Below are positions 9,030-16,124 of a stretch of 46,520 bases of DNA, piece after piece. Location: contig CAMDNW010000014.1 of the NCBI GenBank assembly GCA_945903275.1, positions 1 through 46,520 on the forward strand, in the 5' to 3' direction. Made by a program: the position numbers and the translations under genes. The notes under the pieces were generated by a model, which worked only from the letters and a program-made list of their open reading frames with translations, was not told the origin of the DNA and ran no database searches. Numbering within the stretch: position 1 is the first letter of the stretch; each line of letters begins with the position of its first letter. Source of the DNA: Thermoflexus hugenholtzii JAD2. GTDB lineage: Bacteria; Chloroflexota; Dehalococcoidia; UBA2979.

Positions 9030-10566
9030 ATTTTGCTGGCTCGCGGGATGTAACCGCGTTCAGGTGACGGTTCAGCGCATGGAGGTAGGCGCGCGCGCTG
9101 GCCACGAGGATGTCGGTATCCGCGGCGCGGCCAGTGTATACGCCTCCGTCTGCCTCGATGCGAATGGTGACTTCACCCTGGGCGTCGATGCCCTCGGTGA
9201 CGGATTTGACCGAAAACTCGGTCAGTTCGTTCTGGACGCCCATGACGCGATTGATGGCTTGGTAGATGGCGTCGACCGGGCCGGAGCCGATAGCGGCGTC
9301 CGAGTGCAGGGCGCCATCGGGGCCGATGAGGCGGACGGTGGCGGTGGGCGACGCGTGGTCACCCGCCGAGACCTGCACGAGGTCGAGCGTCCACTGCTCG
9401 GCGATGTGCACCGAGGTCTGTTCGGAGAGGATGGCCTCCAGGTCGCGGTCGTCCACTTCGTCGCGGCGGTCGGCGACATCCTTGAAGGCCTCGAAAACGC
9501 GCTCGAACTCCTCGGCGGAGAGCGAGACGCCTAGGTCATCGAGACGGGAGCGCAGACCGTGGCGGCCGGAGACCTTGGTGAGCACGATGGTGCCGCCAGC
9601 GGGAATGCCGATGTCGGCGGGGTTCATGATCTCGTAGGTCTCGCGCATCTTCAGAACGCCGTCCTGATGGATGCCCGAGGAGTGGCGGAAGGCGTTCTTG
9701 CCGACGATCGCCTTGTTGGACTGCGTCGCTATGCCGGAGACGCGCTCGACGAGGCGGCTGAGGCCGTACAACTCGCGCGTATTCACATCGGTGTGCACGC
9801 CCATGAAGTCCGGGCGGGTGCGGATGGCCATGATCACTTCCTCGATGGAAGCGTTACCAGCGCGCTCGCCGATGCCGTTGATAGTGCCCTCGACTTGCCG
9901 CGCGCCATTGAGCACGCCAGCCAGCGAGTTCGCCACGGCCATGCCGAGGTCGTTGTGGCAGTGGATCGAGATGCGGGCTTTGTGGATGTTCGAGACGCGC
10001 TCGCTCACCTGCTTGATGAGGTTGCCGAACTCCGCGGGAATCGCGTAGCCGACGGTGTCCGGAATGTTCACCGTAGTCGCGCCTTCTGCGATGGCAGCCT
10101 CAACCACCTGGAAGATGAACTCGGGGTCGGATCGGGAGGCATCCATGGGGGAGAACTCAACGTCTGATGTGTACTTCGCAGCGTGCGAGACGGTCGCGCG
10201 CACCATCTCGATCACGTCTTCCTTGTTCTTACGCAGCTGGTGCGCCATGTGCATGTCACTGGTGGAGATGAAGACGTGGATACGCGGCGTCTCCGCGTGA
10301 CGGACGGCCTGCCAACAGGCGTCGATGTCGCCGATGGCGGCGCGGGCAAGGCCGGCGATCACCGGGCCTTTGATCTCGCGGGCGATCAGCGACACGGCTT
10401 CAAGATCGCCGGGGGACGAGACCGGGAAGCCGGCCTCGATGATGTCCACGTTCAGGCGTTGGAGGTGGCGGGCCACTTCCAGTTTGTCCTCGATGGTGAA
10501 GCCGACACCGGCGGACTGTTCGCCGTCGCGCAGGGTGGTATCGAAGATGTAGACCTTGTCGCTCAT
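9022..10566 (-). CDS. leuA: 2-isopropylmalate synthase
   Basis: It condenses acetyl-CoA with 2-oxoisovalerate, the committed step of leucine synthesis. The 514-aa protein has the DRE-TIM motif IFDTTLRDGEQSAGVGF near residue 10, the metal-binding SIHCHNDLGMAVANSLAG and NGIGERAGNASIEE. The C-terminal LeuA dimer domain (about 390-505) normally confers leucine feedback inhibition. Length matches the classical LeuA type 1. Its ATG overlaps the stop of an upstream 79-codon ORF as ATGA, suggesting coupled translation. Confidence 0.97.
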   Translation of the reverse strand: MSDKVYIFDTTLRDGEQSAGVGFTIEDKLEVARHLQRLNVDIIEAGFPVSSPGDLEAVSLIAREIKGPVIAGLARAAIGDIDACWQAVRHAETPRIHVFISTSDMHMAHQLRKNKEDVIEMVRATVSHAAKYTSDVEFSPMDASRSDPEFIFQVVEAAIAEGATTVNIPDTVGYAIPAEFGNLIKQVSERVSNIHKARISIHCHNDLGMAVANSLAGVLNGARQVEGTINGIGERAGNASIEEVIMAIRTRPDFMGVHTDVNTRELYGLSRLVERVSGIATQSNKAIVGKNAFRHSSGIHQDGVLKMRETYEIMNPADIGIPAGGTIVLTKVSGRHGLRSRLDDLGVSLSAEEFERVFEAFKDVADRRDEVDDRDLEAILSEQTSVHIAEQWTLDLVQVSAGDHASPTATVRLIGPDGALHSDAAIGSGPVDAIYQAINRVMGVQNELTEFSVKSVTEGIDAQGEVTIRIEADGGVYTGRAADTDILVASARAYLHALNRHLNAVTSREPAKSM

Positions 10567-10802
10567 TGCTGTTCCCTCGTCATATTGTCCTCGGTAGTGA
10601 CGCCGTGGAGCCCTCCCAGCCGCCAGTTCGCGGCGGAGGGCCGACGAAGGGCGAGGGTGGGGGCGAGGTAGGCGAGCGGACCGAAGGTAAGCTGGGATAC
10701 GAGCCGCAGCACCCAGTTGGTGACGGCTGCGCGCACGCGGGCTCCGCCGTACAGGCGTACGGAGCGAGCCTCGGGCACCATGCGGAAGAAGTCTTCGGTC
10801 AA
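10563..10802 (-). CDS. Possible small leucine-rich ORF coupled to leuA
   Basis: A 79-codon ORF starting at TTG, with AGGA about 6 nt upstream (an ATG at 10781 is an alternative). It fills the gap between ilvN and leuA and ends with a 4-bp ATGA overlap with leuA. The middle of the product is rich in Leu (VLRLVSQLTFGPLAYLAP then TLALRR). Third positions are GC-rich like real genes here. I recognise no family. It could be a small protein, a coupling ORF, or a leucine-sensing leader, since the DNA also folds into hairpins (10610-10641, and CCGTAC-GCCT-GTACGG further upstream). Whether it is translated is unproven. Confidence 0.4.
   Translation of the reverse strand: MTEDFFRMVPEARSVRLYGGARVRAAVTNWVLRLVSQLTFGPLAYLAPTLALRRPSAANWRLGGLHGVTTEDNMTREQQ
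10610..10641 (-). other. RNA hairpin upstream of leuA
   Basis: GCCCTCC and GGAGGGC pair around an inner GCCGC/GCGGC stem with a six-base loop and a two-base bulge, giving 12 base pairs. It lies 44 bases upstream of the leuA ATG, inside the small ORF. No T-run follows, so it is not a classical terminator. It may be a stability or translational-control structure. Confidence 0.45.
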
Positions 10803-10819
10803 CGCGTTCCTGCTCTGCG

Positions 10820-11395
10820 CTAGTCGCTCACGTAGGGGAGCTTGCCTTCCGGCAGTCTTCCGGATTCCATGTGGAAACGTTCGATCGCCTCCGGCTCGTC
10901 CTCATGGACAGCAGTGGTGCCCGTGCCGCGCAACATGGCGACACGGCCGGTGCGGACGAGTTCGAGAATGCCGTAGGGTCGGAGGTTCACGAGGAACGCG
11001 TCCATCCGATCCTGCTCGGCGGCGATCTCCACCATCAGGTGATCAGGAGAGACATCGACGATGTGCGCCCGGAAGATCTCGATCAGGTCGCGCACTTCGT
11101 GGCGCTGGGTAGTGGCGCAGCGCACTTTGATCAGTGCGAGTTCGCGGACGACAGCCTCGGCGTTAGTCATGTCTTCGACGCGGATGACATCGATCAACTT
11201 GTCGAGTTGCTTCTCGACTTGATCGGCGATGCCTTCGGCGCCATCGACGACGATGGTCATGCGCGAGATACCAACTTCCTCGGTCGTGCCGACGGCGAGG
11301 GAGTCGATGTTGAAGCCGCGGCGGCGGAACAGTGAGGCGACGCGATTGAGGACGCCAGGGCGGTCTTCAACCAGGGCAACGACGGTGTGCTTCAT
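10820..11395 (-). CDS. ilvN: Acetolactate synthase regulatory (small) subunit
   Basis: Regulatory subunit of acetohydroxyacid synthase, which activates the catalytic subunit and usually mediates valine inhibition. The 191-aa protein begins with the ACT domain HTVVALVEDRPGVLNRVASL and FRRRGFNIDSLAVG. A second ACT-like domain follows at about 80-160. The length is slightly above the 160-175 aa typical of IlvN/IlvH because of a short C-terminal tail. It lies 103 bp downstream of ilvB; that gap carries a REP-like hairpin. ilvC, which often follows, is absent here. Confidence 0.95.
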   Translation of the reverse strand: MKHTVVALVEDRPGVLNRVASLFRRRGFNIDSLAVGTTEEVGISRMTIVVDGAEGIADQVEKQLDKLIDVIRVEDMTNAEAVVRELALIKVRCATTQRHEVRDLIEIFRAHIVDVSPDHLMVEIAAEQDRMDAFLVNLRPYGILELVRTGRVAMLRGTGTTAVHEDEPEAIERFHMESGRLPEGKLPYVSD

Positions 11396-11430
11396 GGGGT
11401 GACCTCATAGATGGATCTTGGCATCGATGC

Positions 11431-11463
11431 CCGCTCGCCCTTCGAAAGGCTCAGGGTGAGCGG
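11431..11463. repeat. REP-like intergenic palindrome between ilvB and ilvN
   Basis: CCGCTCGCCCT and AGGGTGAGCGG form an 11-bp imperfect inverted repeat (10 of 11 pairs) around TTCGAAAGGCTC. The core resembles the CCTTCGACAAGCTCAGGG element found scattered between genes in many environmental bacteria. Only this one copy was seen in the window. In the transcript it would form a hairpin in the ilvB-ilvN gap, where it could stabilise upstream mRNA. Confidence 0.6.
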
Positions 11464-11498
11464 TAAGCAGGTCTCTCGCCGATTGATTGAGACGCTGT

Positions 11499-13196
11499 TC
11501 ATCGGTTCACGCCTTGCTGCTCGCGGGGAGCTTCGACGGTTTCGCGGAGTGAGGCGCCGGCGGGGACCATCGGCCAGACATTGCCTTCGGCCTCGACCTG
11601 GAAGTCGAGGAGCACGGGGCCATTATGGGAGTTGGCAGCACGGATGGCGTCATCGACGGCTTCCTTCTCCGTGACGCGAATACCGAGGATGCCGTAGGCC
11701 TCGGCGATCTTCATGAAGTCGGGCTGGGACATGGCGACGGAGACGTAGTTGTCCTTGTAGAACAACTCTTGCCACTGGCGAACCATGCCGAGATAGCCGT
11801 TGTTCATGATGGCCATCTTCACGGGCAGGTGCTCGTCCACCATTGTGGCGAGTTCCTGGAACGTCATCTGGAAGCCACCGTCACCGCAGATCGACCAGAC
11901 CGTCGCGTCCGGGCAGGCGACCTGCGCGCCCATCGCTGCAGGCACCTCGAAGCCCATCGTGCCGAGGCCGCCGGAGGTGATGAGCTGGTGCGGGTGGGTG
12001 AACTTCATGTGCTGCGCGGCCCACATCTGGTGTTGGCCCACGCCGGTGACGATCACGAGGTCTTCATCGTTGATCTGCGAGATGCGGTTCACCACGTATT
12101 GCACAGATATCTCTGGGCCGGACGGGATCTGCATCGAATACGCGTGCTCGGCGCGGAGGTCATCGATCCAGCGCACCCATTCGACGTGCGTGTTCTGTTT
12201 CACAGCGGGGGTGAGTACCTGTAGCACGCGCTTCGCATCGCCGAGGACAGGCGCGTGCGTAGTGATGTTCTTGCCATGTTCTGCGGCGTCGATGTCGATG
12301 TGGACGATCTTCGCGGTGGGGTTGAAGTCTGCGAAGCGGCCGAGGGCGCGGTCATCCATGCGGTTGCCGATGCCGATGATGACATCCGCGTTCGACGCGG
12401 CGTGGTTGGCCTCGTAGGAGCCGTGCATCCCCAACATGCCGTAGGCGAGCGCGTGGTCGCCGCGGATGGAGCCGAGGCCGAGCAGCGTGTTCAGCACGGG
12501 CGTGCCGGTCTTCTCGGCGAAGGCGCGGAGTTCATCGGAGGCGTTGCTGAGGATGACGCCGTGGCCGGCGATGATCAGCGGGCGCTCGGCGGCATCGATG
12601 ATGTCCGCAGCGCGGGCGATCATGTCGGGGTCGATGCGCGGGTTCGCCGCGTAGCCGCGCACCTTGACCTCGGTAGGCCATTCGAACTCAGCTTCCTCCT
12701 GGAAGACATCCTTGGGGATGTCGATGTGGACGGGGCCGGGGCGTCCGGACTGCGCGATGAAGGCAGCCTCGGCGAAGGTGTAGGCGAGGTCTTGTGCGCG
12801 CATGACGAGGTAGTTGTGCTTCACGATGGGGGTCGTGATACCGGTGATGTCGGCTTCCTGGAAGCCGTCCTTACCGAGCAGGTTGCGCGAAACATTGCCG
12901 GTGACGAAGAGGGTGGGCACCGAGTCCATCATCGCGGTGGTAATGGCGGTGACGAGGTTGGTCGCACCGGGGCCGGAGGTGGCCAGCGCGCAGCCGAGGC
13001 GGCCGGAGGCGCGAGCGTAGCCGTCCGCAGCGTGGCCGCCGCCCTGCTCGTGCCGGACGAGGATGTGGCGCACCTCGGGATGCGCTGGGAAGCGGTCGTA
13101 CAAGGGGAGTACCACTCCTCCGGGGTAGCCGAAGACGGTGTCGATCCCCACCTTCTTGAGGCATTCGAGAACAATGTCGGCACCGCTCATTTTCAT
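11499..13196 (-). CDS. ilvB: Acetolactate synthase catalytic (large) subunit
   Basis: ThDP-dependent enzyme making acetolactate (valine/leucine) and acetohydroxybutyrate (isoleucine). The 565-aa length is normal. The cofactor-activating glutamate is in LVRHEQGGGHAADGYARASG (about E50). The central FAD-binding region and the C-terminal ThDP/Mg motif ICGDGGFQMTFQELATMV with IMNNGYLGMVRQ are intact. The ATG at 13196 has GAGGGAG upstream; ATG 13190 is an alternative. It is the first structural gene of the operon, directly downstream of the transcription attenuator at 13246-13395. Confidence 0.97.
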   Translation of the reverse strand: MKMSGADIVLECLKKVGIDTVFGYPGGVVLPLYDRFPAHPEVRHILVRHEQGGGHAADGYARASGRLGCALATSGPGATNLVTAITTAMMDSVPTLFVTGNVSRNLLGKDGFQEADITGITTPIVKHNYLVMRAQDLAYTFAEAAFIAQSGRPGPVHIDIPKDVFQEEAEFEWPTEVKVRGYAANPRIDPDMIARAADIIDAAERPLIIAGHGVILSNASDELRAFAEKTGTPVLNTLLGLGSIRGDHALAYGMLGMHGSYEANHAASNADVIIGIGNRMDDRALGRFADFNPTAKIVHIDIDAAEHGKNITTHAPVLGDAKRVLQVLTPAVKQNTHVEWVRWIDDLRAEHAYSMQIPSGPEISVQYVVNRISQINDEDLVIVTGVGQHQMWAAQHMKFTHPHQLITSGGLGTMGFEVPAAMGAQVACPDATVWSICGDGGFQMTFQELATMVDEHLPVKMAIMNNGYLGMVRQWQELFYKDNYVSVAMSQPDFMKIAEAYGILGIRVTEKEAVDDAIRAANSHNGPVLLDFQVEAEGNVWPMVPAGASLRETVEAPREQQGVNR

Positions 13197-13245
13197 CGGG
13201 TGGCTCCCTCTCGGCCGGTCAGTTGGCTAGTCACTGGGTGGACAC

Positions 13246-13271
13246 GAAAACGACCCGCATGGGCGGGTCGT
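13246..13271 (-). terminator. Attenuator terminator of the ilvB operon
   Basis: On the minus strand ACGACCCGC-CCAT-GCGGGTCGT forms a perfect 9-bp, GC-rich stem with a four-base loop. It is followed at once by TTTTCG. It sits between the leader-peptide stop (13309) and the ilvB start (13196), the expected place for a ribosome-controlled intrinsic terminator. The U-run is short, which is common in GC-rich genomes. Confidence 0.8.
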
Positions 13272-13275
13272 GACA

Positions 13276-13364
13276 GGCGACGCGGGCGGCCGGGGCCGCA
13301 TGCGTCGCCTAGGTAAGTACGAGTACGACGATGAGGCCCTGCCCGGCGATGCGGGCGGCCGGGG
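13276..13364 (-). repeat. Near-identical 20-nt direct repeats in the ilvB leader
   Basis: The 20-mer at 13276-13295 and that at 13345-13364 (plus strand ggcgaYgcgggcggccgggg) differ at one base. Between them, just after the leader stop, GGCGACGC (minus strand) can pair perfectly with GCGTCGCC of the downstream copy, or with one mismatch with the upstream copy inside the leader ORF. CCGGC/GCCGG pairing inside the leader is a third option. Mutually exclusive pairings of this kind are the mechanical basis of attenuation. The exact switch was not computed. Confidence 0.6.
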
Positions 13365-13395
13365 AAGTGTGTCCTGCAGCAATCGTGATGTTCAT
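13309..13395 (-). CDS. ilvB operon leader peptide (branched-chain amino acid attenuator)
   Basis: A 28-codon ORF beginning ATG-AAC-ATC-ACG-ATT and ending in codons for GLIVVLVLT, followed by TAG. Seven of the eight codons before the final Thr are Leu, Ile or Val (two CTC, one CTT, ATC, GTC and two GTA). That run of regulatory codons just before the stop is the signature of ilv leader peptides such as ilvGMEDA and ilvBN. A terminator hairpin lies 38 nt downstream of the stop and ilvB begins 113 nt downstream. When charged tRNA is scarce the ribosome would stall here and favour readthrough into ilvB. The promoter's -10 box lies so close that the transcript may start at or just before this ATG; no Shine-Dalgarno is seen. 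Confidence 0.85.
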   Translation of the reverse strand: MNITIAAGHTSPAARIAGQGLIVVLVLT

Positions 13396-13404
13396 TGCGT
13401 ATAC

Positions 13405-13434
13405 ATTATTGCGGAGGGCGGGGAGCGGCGTCAA
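13405..13434 (-). promoter_or_regulatory. Promoter of the ilvB attenuator
   Basis: TTGACG (13429-13434) and AATAAT (13405-13410) lie 18 bases apart on the minus strand; each matches consensus at 5 of 6 bases. The -10 box covers the TAA stop of the upstream lipoprotein gene. Transcription would begin around 13396-13399, which leaves only 0-3 nt before the leader-peptide ATG. Confidence 0.7.
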
Positions 13435-14899
13435 CCGGTGGCGTAGACGCTGGTGTCAGGTACGCGCCGGACCAGGCGAACCAGTAAGCCTGACGCCAGG
13501 GGACGGCGGCGAGAGTCTTGCGAGTGGCGTGGTGGACGAGGGCCTGCTCGCGCATATCCCAGCGCTCGCCATGCTCATCGATGGCGACGAGGTCGACGCC
13601 GGTGCCTTCGAGGCGCTGGAACTGCACACCATCGGCTTTGTAGGCACCAATGGCGAGGCCACGACCTTCAGAAAGGACGACGATGTCCTGCGTACCGAGA
13701 CGGTCGTGAATGACGCGGCGGCTTTCAGCCTCGGAGACGAGGTAGGCGCGAAAGGCACCGCCGGCGGCGACGCCGAAGACCGGCTCTCTAGGCTGGTAAC
13801 GGCCGTCGAGGGGCGCAACGGGGTAGAGCGGAGCAGCGGAGGCGGCCACATCGACGGTGGCGGCACCGGCGGCGTAGTCACGGACGACGCCAGTGGCTGT
13901 ATCGACGACGGTGGTGTCGGGGTGCCTCGCGAGCCAGTCCTGCCAAGTGGTCGTGAAGGCGGGGAGCCAGGTGAGGGAGGTGCGCGGCTCGCCGATGCTC
14001 TCACCCGTCAGCGCGTCCCACAGCCTCGACTCCTGCGCGTCGAAGAGGAGTGTGCGGGAGTGGAGTGCGAGGCCAGCGGTACCGAAGTCGAGTGCGCGGC
14101 CGCCCACGCGGCGGTCGAATGCGACCGCGCCGCCGCAGGGGAGGCAATGGGAGAGGACAACCGGCACGCCGCCGAGGGTGTCGTTGACGAGGCCGTGCCA
14201 GGCGACGATGCGCTGCGGGTACGCGCGGGCCTGCTCATTAGCGACGATGCCGTAGACGACATCGGTAGCAGCGAGAAACTGCGAGGCCCGGCCGCTGACG
14301 GGGCGGGGGGTGACGAGAGGCCTCGACGCGTTGGGCTGAACGCCGATCCAGTGGATGAGCGGGAGGGCCGCGCCAAGGCGCTCCGTGAGGAGCACGTCGT
14401 ACTTCGGTTGCTGGGTACTTGCTGCCGTGAGCGCGAGCAAGCGAGCCTTCCATGCGGCGTAGCCGGGTGGGGGAGGGGTGGGGTGGTGGGCAAGCCATTC
14501 ACGCCAAGCACGGGGGCTGCTGACGCTCGCGCCGGTCAGCCTCGTGAGGGCGGCGTCGACGGGGACACGCCAGCCGAGTTCGAGGGCGATGAGGTCGACG
14601 AGCGGGGCGGTGAAGCGGCGATCGCCGGAGCGGCCCATCTCCTCGATGGCGAGGAGAGCGTCCTGCTGGGGCGGCAGGCAGGCGGGCGCAAGGGCGGGAT
14701 CCGCGAGCCAGCAGACGGTGCGGCGAAGGAGCGCCTCGGCCTGTGCGGCGGGCAGGGTGACGTTCGTTACGGGCGGGGGCGTCGAGGTTGCTGTCGCGGC
14801 CAGCGGCGTGGGAGTGAGCTGGCCGCGAGGGGTGGCGATGCAGGCCGAGGCGAGGAGCGCGGAGGCGAGGAGCAAGGCGGCGCGTACGCCTCGGTGCAC
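13406..14899 (-). CDS. DUF3179-domain lipoprotein
   Basis: A 497-aa exported lipoprotein. A signal peptide runs to the lipobox LLASAC, with the lipidated Cys at 20, followed by a Pro/Thr-rich linker. From about residue 200 the protein resembles DUF3179: VYGIVANEQARAYPQRIVAWHG, GGVPVVLSHCLPCGGAVAF, TGLALHSRTLLFDAQESRLWDALTG (in two parts) and DALTGESIGEPRTSL. The CLPC pair is a conserved DUF3179 feature and may bind metal or form a disulfide. The family's function is unknown. Its stop overlaps the -10 box of the ilvB promoter. It is 6 bp downstream of the oxidoreductase gene, so the two are probably co-transcribed. Confidence 0.85.
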   Translation of the reverse strand: MHRGVRAALLLASALLASACIATPRGQLTPTPLAATATSTPPPVTNVTLPAAQAEALLRRTVCWLADPALAPACLPPQQDALLAIEEMGRSGDRRFTAPLVDLIALELGWRVPVDAALTRLTGASVSSPRAWREWLAHHPTPPPPGYAAWKARLLALTAASTQQPKYDVLLTERLGAALPLIHWIGVQPNASRPLVTPRPVSGRASQFLAATDVVYGIVANEQARAYPQRIVAWHGLVNDTLGGVPVVLSHCLPCGGAVAFDRRVGGRALDFGTAGLALHSRTLLFDAQESRLWDALTGESIGEPRTSLTWLPAFTTTWQDWLARHPDTTVVDTATGVVRDYAAGAATVDVAASAAPLYPVAPLDGRYQPREPVFGVAAGGAFRAYLVSEAESRRVIHDRLGTQDIVVLSEGRGLAIGAYKADGVQFQRLEGTGVDLVAIDEHGERWDMREQALVHHATRKTLAAVPWRQAYWFAWSGAYLTPASTPPVDAAPRPPQ

Positions 14900-14905
14900 A
14901 GTGTG

Positions 14906-16093
14906 CTACCTCGGGCCGTACTTCGCGACGGTGAGGCGGCGGGCGACCTTCGCGAGGGGGGCGAGGGTGTGGGCGAGGGGGCCGGTGGACTGCACGATGG
15001 CGTCGTAGCCCTTGCCGCCGGAAATGGCGCCGCACATCGCGCGCCAGACACGGCCGGAGTGCTGTGCAGCCCAGACGAACGGTGCGGGGTAGGCGTGGAA
15101 GACCTCCATGAGGCCGCGCGAGGCCACGAGGTCAGGGATGACCTCGCGTTCGAGGGCGAGTTGGTAGCCACGCATGTCGGGCGTGACGCCTCGGAGGTAG
15201 TCGGAGGCGGGAGAGGAGACGGCGAGGCCGGAGGCGACGGCGGCGGTGATGCCCTCGCCGGAGAGCGGGTCGACGAGGCCGGCGGCGTCACCAATGAGGG
15301 CGACACCGCGGGCGGTGAGCACGACACCGGCGCGAAGCATCGGGAGATTGTGGCCGCGAACAGCATCGAGATCATCGGGGTTCCAGCCGTAGGAGCGGGT
15401 GTAGGCATCAAGCGCAGCGCGGAGGCGGGGGCCGGCAACGTGCTTCCAGCCGCCGACGCCGACGTTGATGTGGTCGCCTTTGGGGAAGAGCCAGCCGTAG
15501 CCTCCGGGCATCAGGCCGAGGCTGAGGGCGACGCGCCCATGCAGCCACTGCGGGATGCCGTCGGGGAAGCGCAGATTGCCTTCGAGGGCGACGGCGGCAT
15601 CGGCGGGGTGCTCGAAGCCGAGGAAGGTGCCGACGACGCCATTCGCGCCGTCGGCACCGATCAGGGCGCGGGCGGTGTGCGTATCGCCGTTGGCAGCACG
15701 CACCTCGAAGGCGCCATCGGCACGCTCGGTGATGGCGCGGACGGCGTGAGCGTCGCGGAACTCGACGCCTGCTTCCTGCGCGCGCTCGACGAGGAAGGCA
15801 TCGAGGCGACGACGCTGCGTCATGTAGGTGAGCGGCGCATGCGCCTCACGAGTCACGACGGGGGCATTGGGGGCGCTGAGGATCGCGCCGGTGACGACGT
15901 GCTCAACGACGTGGGTGATGTCGAAGGGGAAGAGGGCAGCGCAGCGGACAGTGACGCCGCCACCGCAGGGCTTGTCGCGAGGGAACGAGGCGCGGTCGAG
16001 CAGGAGCACGGAATGACCTCGCGACGCGATCTCGCGCGCAGCGGTGGAGCCGGCCGGGCCGGCACCGATGACGATAGCCTCGTACTCAGTCAT
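14906..16093 (-). CDS. Geranylgeranyl reductase family FAD-dependent oxidoreductase
   Basis: A 395-aa flavoprotein. The N-terminal Rossmann motif EAIVIGAGPAGSTAAREIAS binds FAD. SFPRDKPCGGGVT follows, as in geranylgeranyl reductases, and the second FAD motif is GVALIGDAAGLVDPLSGEGI. The family reduces isoprenoid double bonds in lipids, quinones or pigments; the substrate here is unknown. I chose the ATG at 16093 (MTEYEAIVIG). A TACCAT -10 box ends 6 nt before this ATG with CTGACC 17 bases further up, suggesting a leaderless transcript. The longer frame back to 16219 has a Ser-rich, unrelated N-terminus and was rejected. Confidence 0.9.
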   Translation of the reverse strand: MTEYEAIVIGAGPAGSTAAREIASRGHSVLLLDRASFPRDKPCGGGVTVRCAALFPFDITHVVEHVVTGAILSAPNAPVVTREAHAPLTYMTQRRRLDAFLVERAQEAGVEFRDAHAVRAITERADGAFEVRAANGDTHTARALIGADGANGVVGTFLGFEHPADAAVALEGNLRFPDGIPQWLHGRVALSLGLMPGGYGWLFPKGDHINVGVGGWKHVAGPRLRAALDAYTRSYGWNPDDLDAVRGHNLPMLRAGVVLTARGVALIGDAAGLVDPLSGEGITAAVASGLAVSSPASDYLRGVTPDMRGYQLALEREVIPDLVASRGLMEVFHAYPAPFVWAAQHSGRVWRAMCGAISGGKGYDAIVQSTGPLAHTLAPLAKVARRLTVAKYGPR

Positions 16094-16099
16094 GCCTCG

Positions 16100-16105
16100 A
16101 TGGTA
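16100..16105 (-). promoter_or_regulatory. -10 box (TACCAT) of the geranylgeranyl-reductase-family gene
   Basis: TACCAT ends 6 bases before the ATG at 16093; CTGACC stands 17 bases upstream as a partial -35. This spacing would place the transcription start at or next to the start codon. Confidence 0.45.
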
Positions 16106-16124
16106 CGGGAGAGAGCGGTTGGGG

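Noticed and set aside
12255-13316. A 353-codon plus-strand frame opposite ilvB
   Set aside because: It mirrors ilvB and runs into the leader region; no family resemblance.
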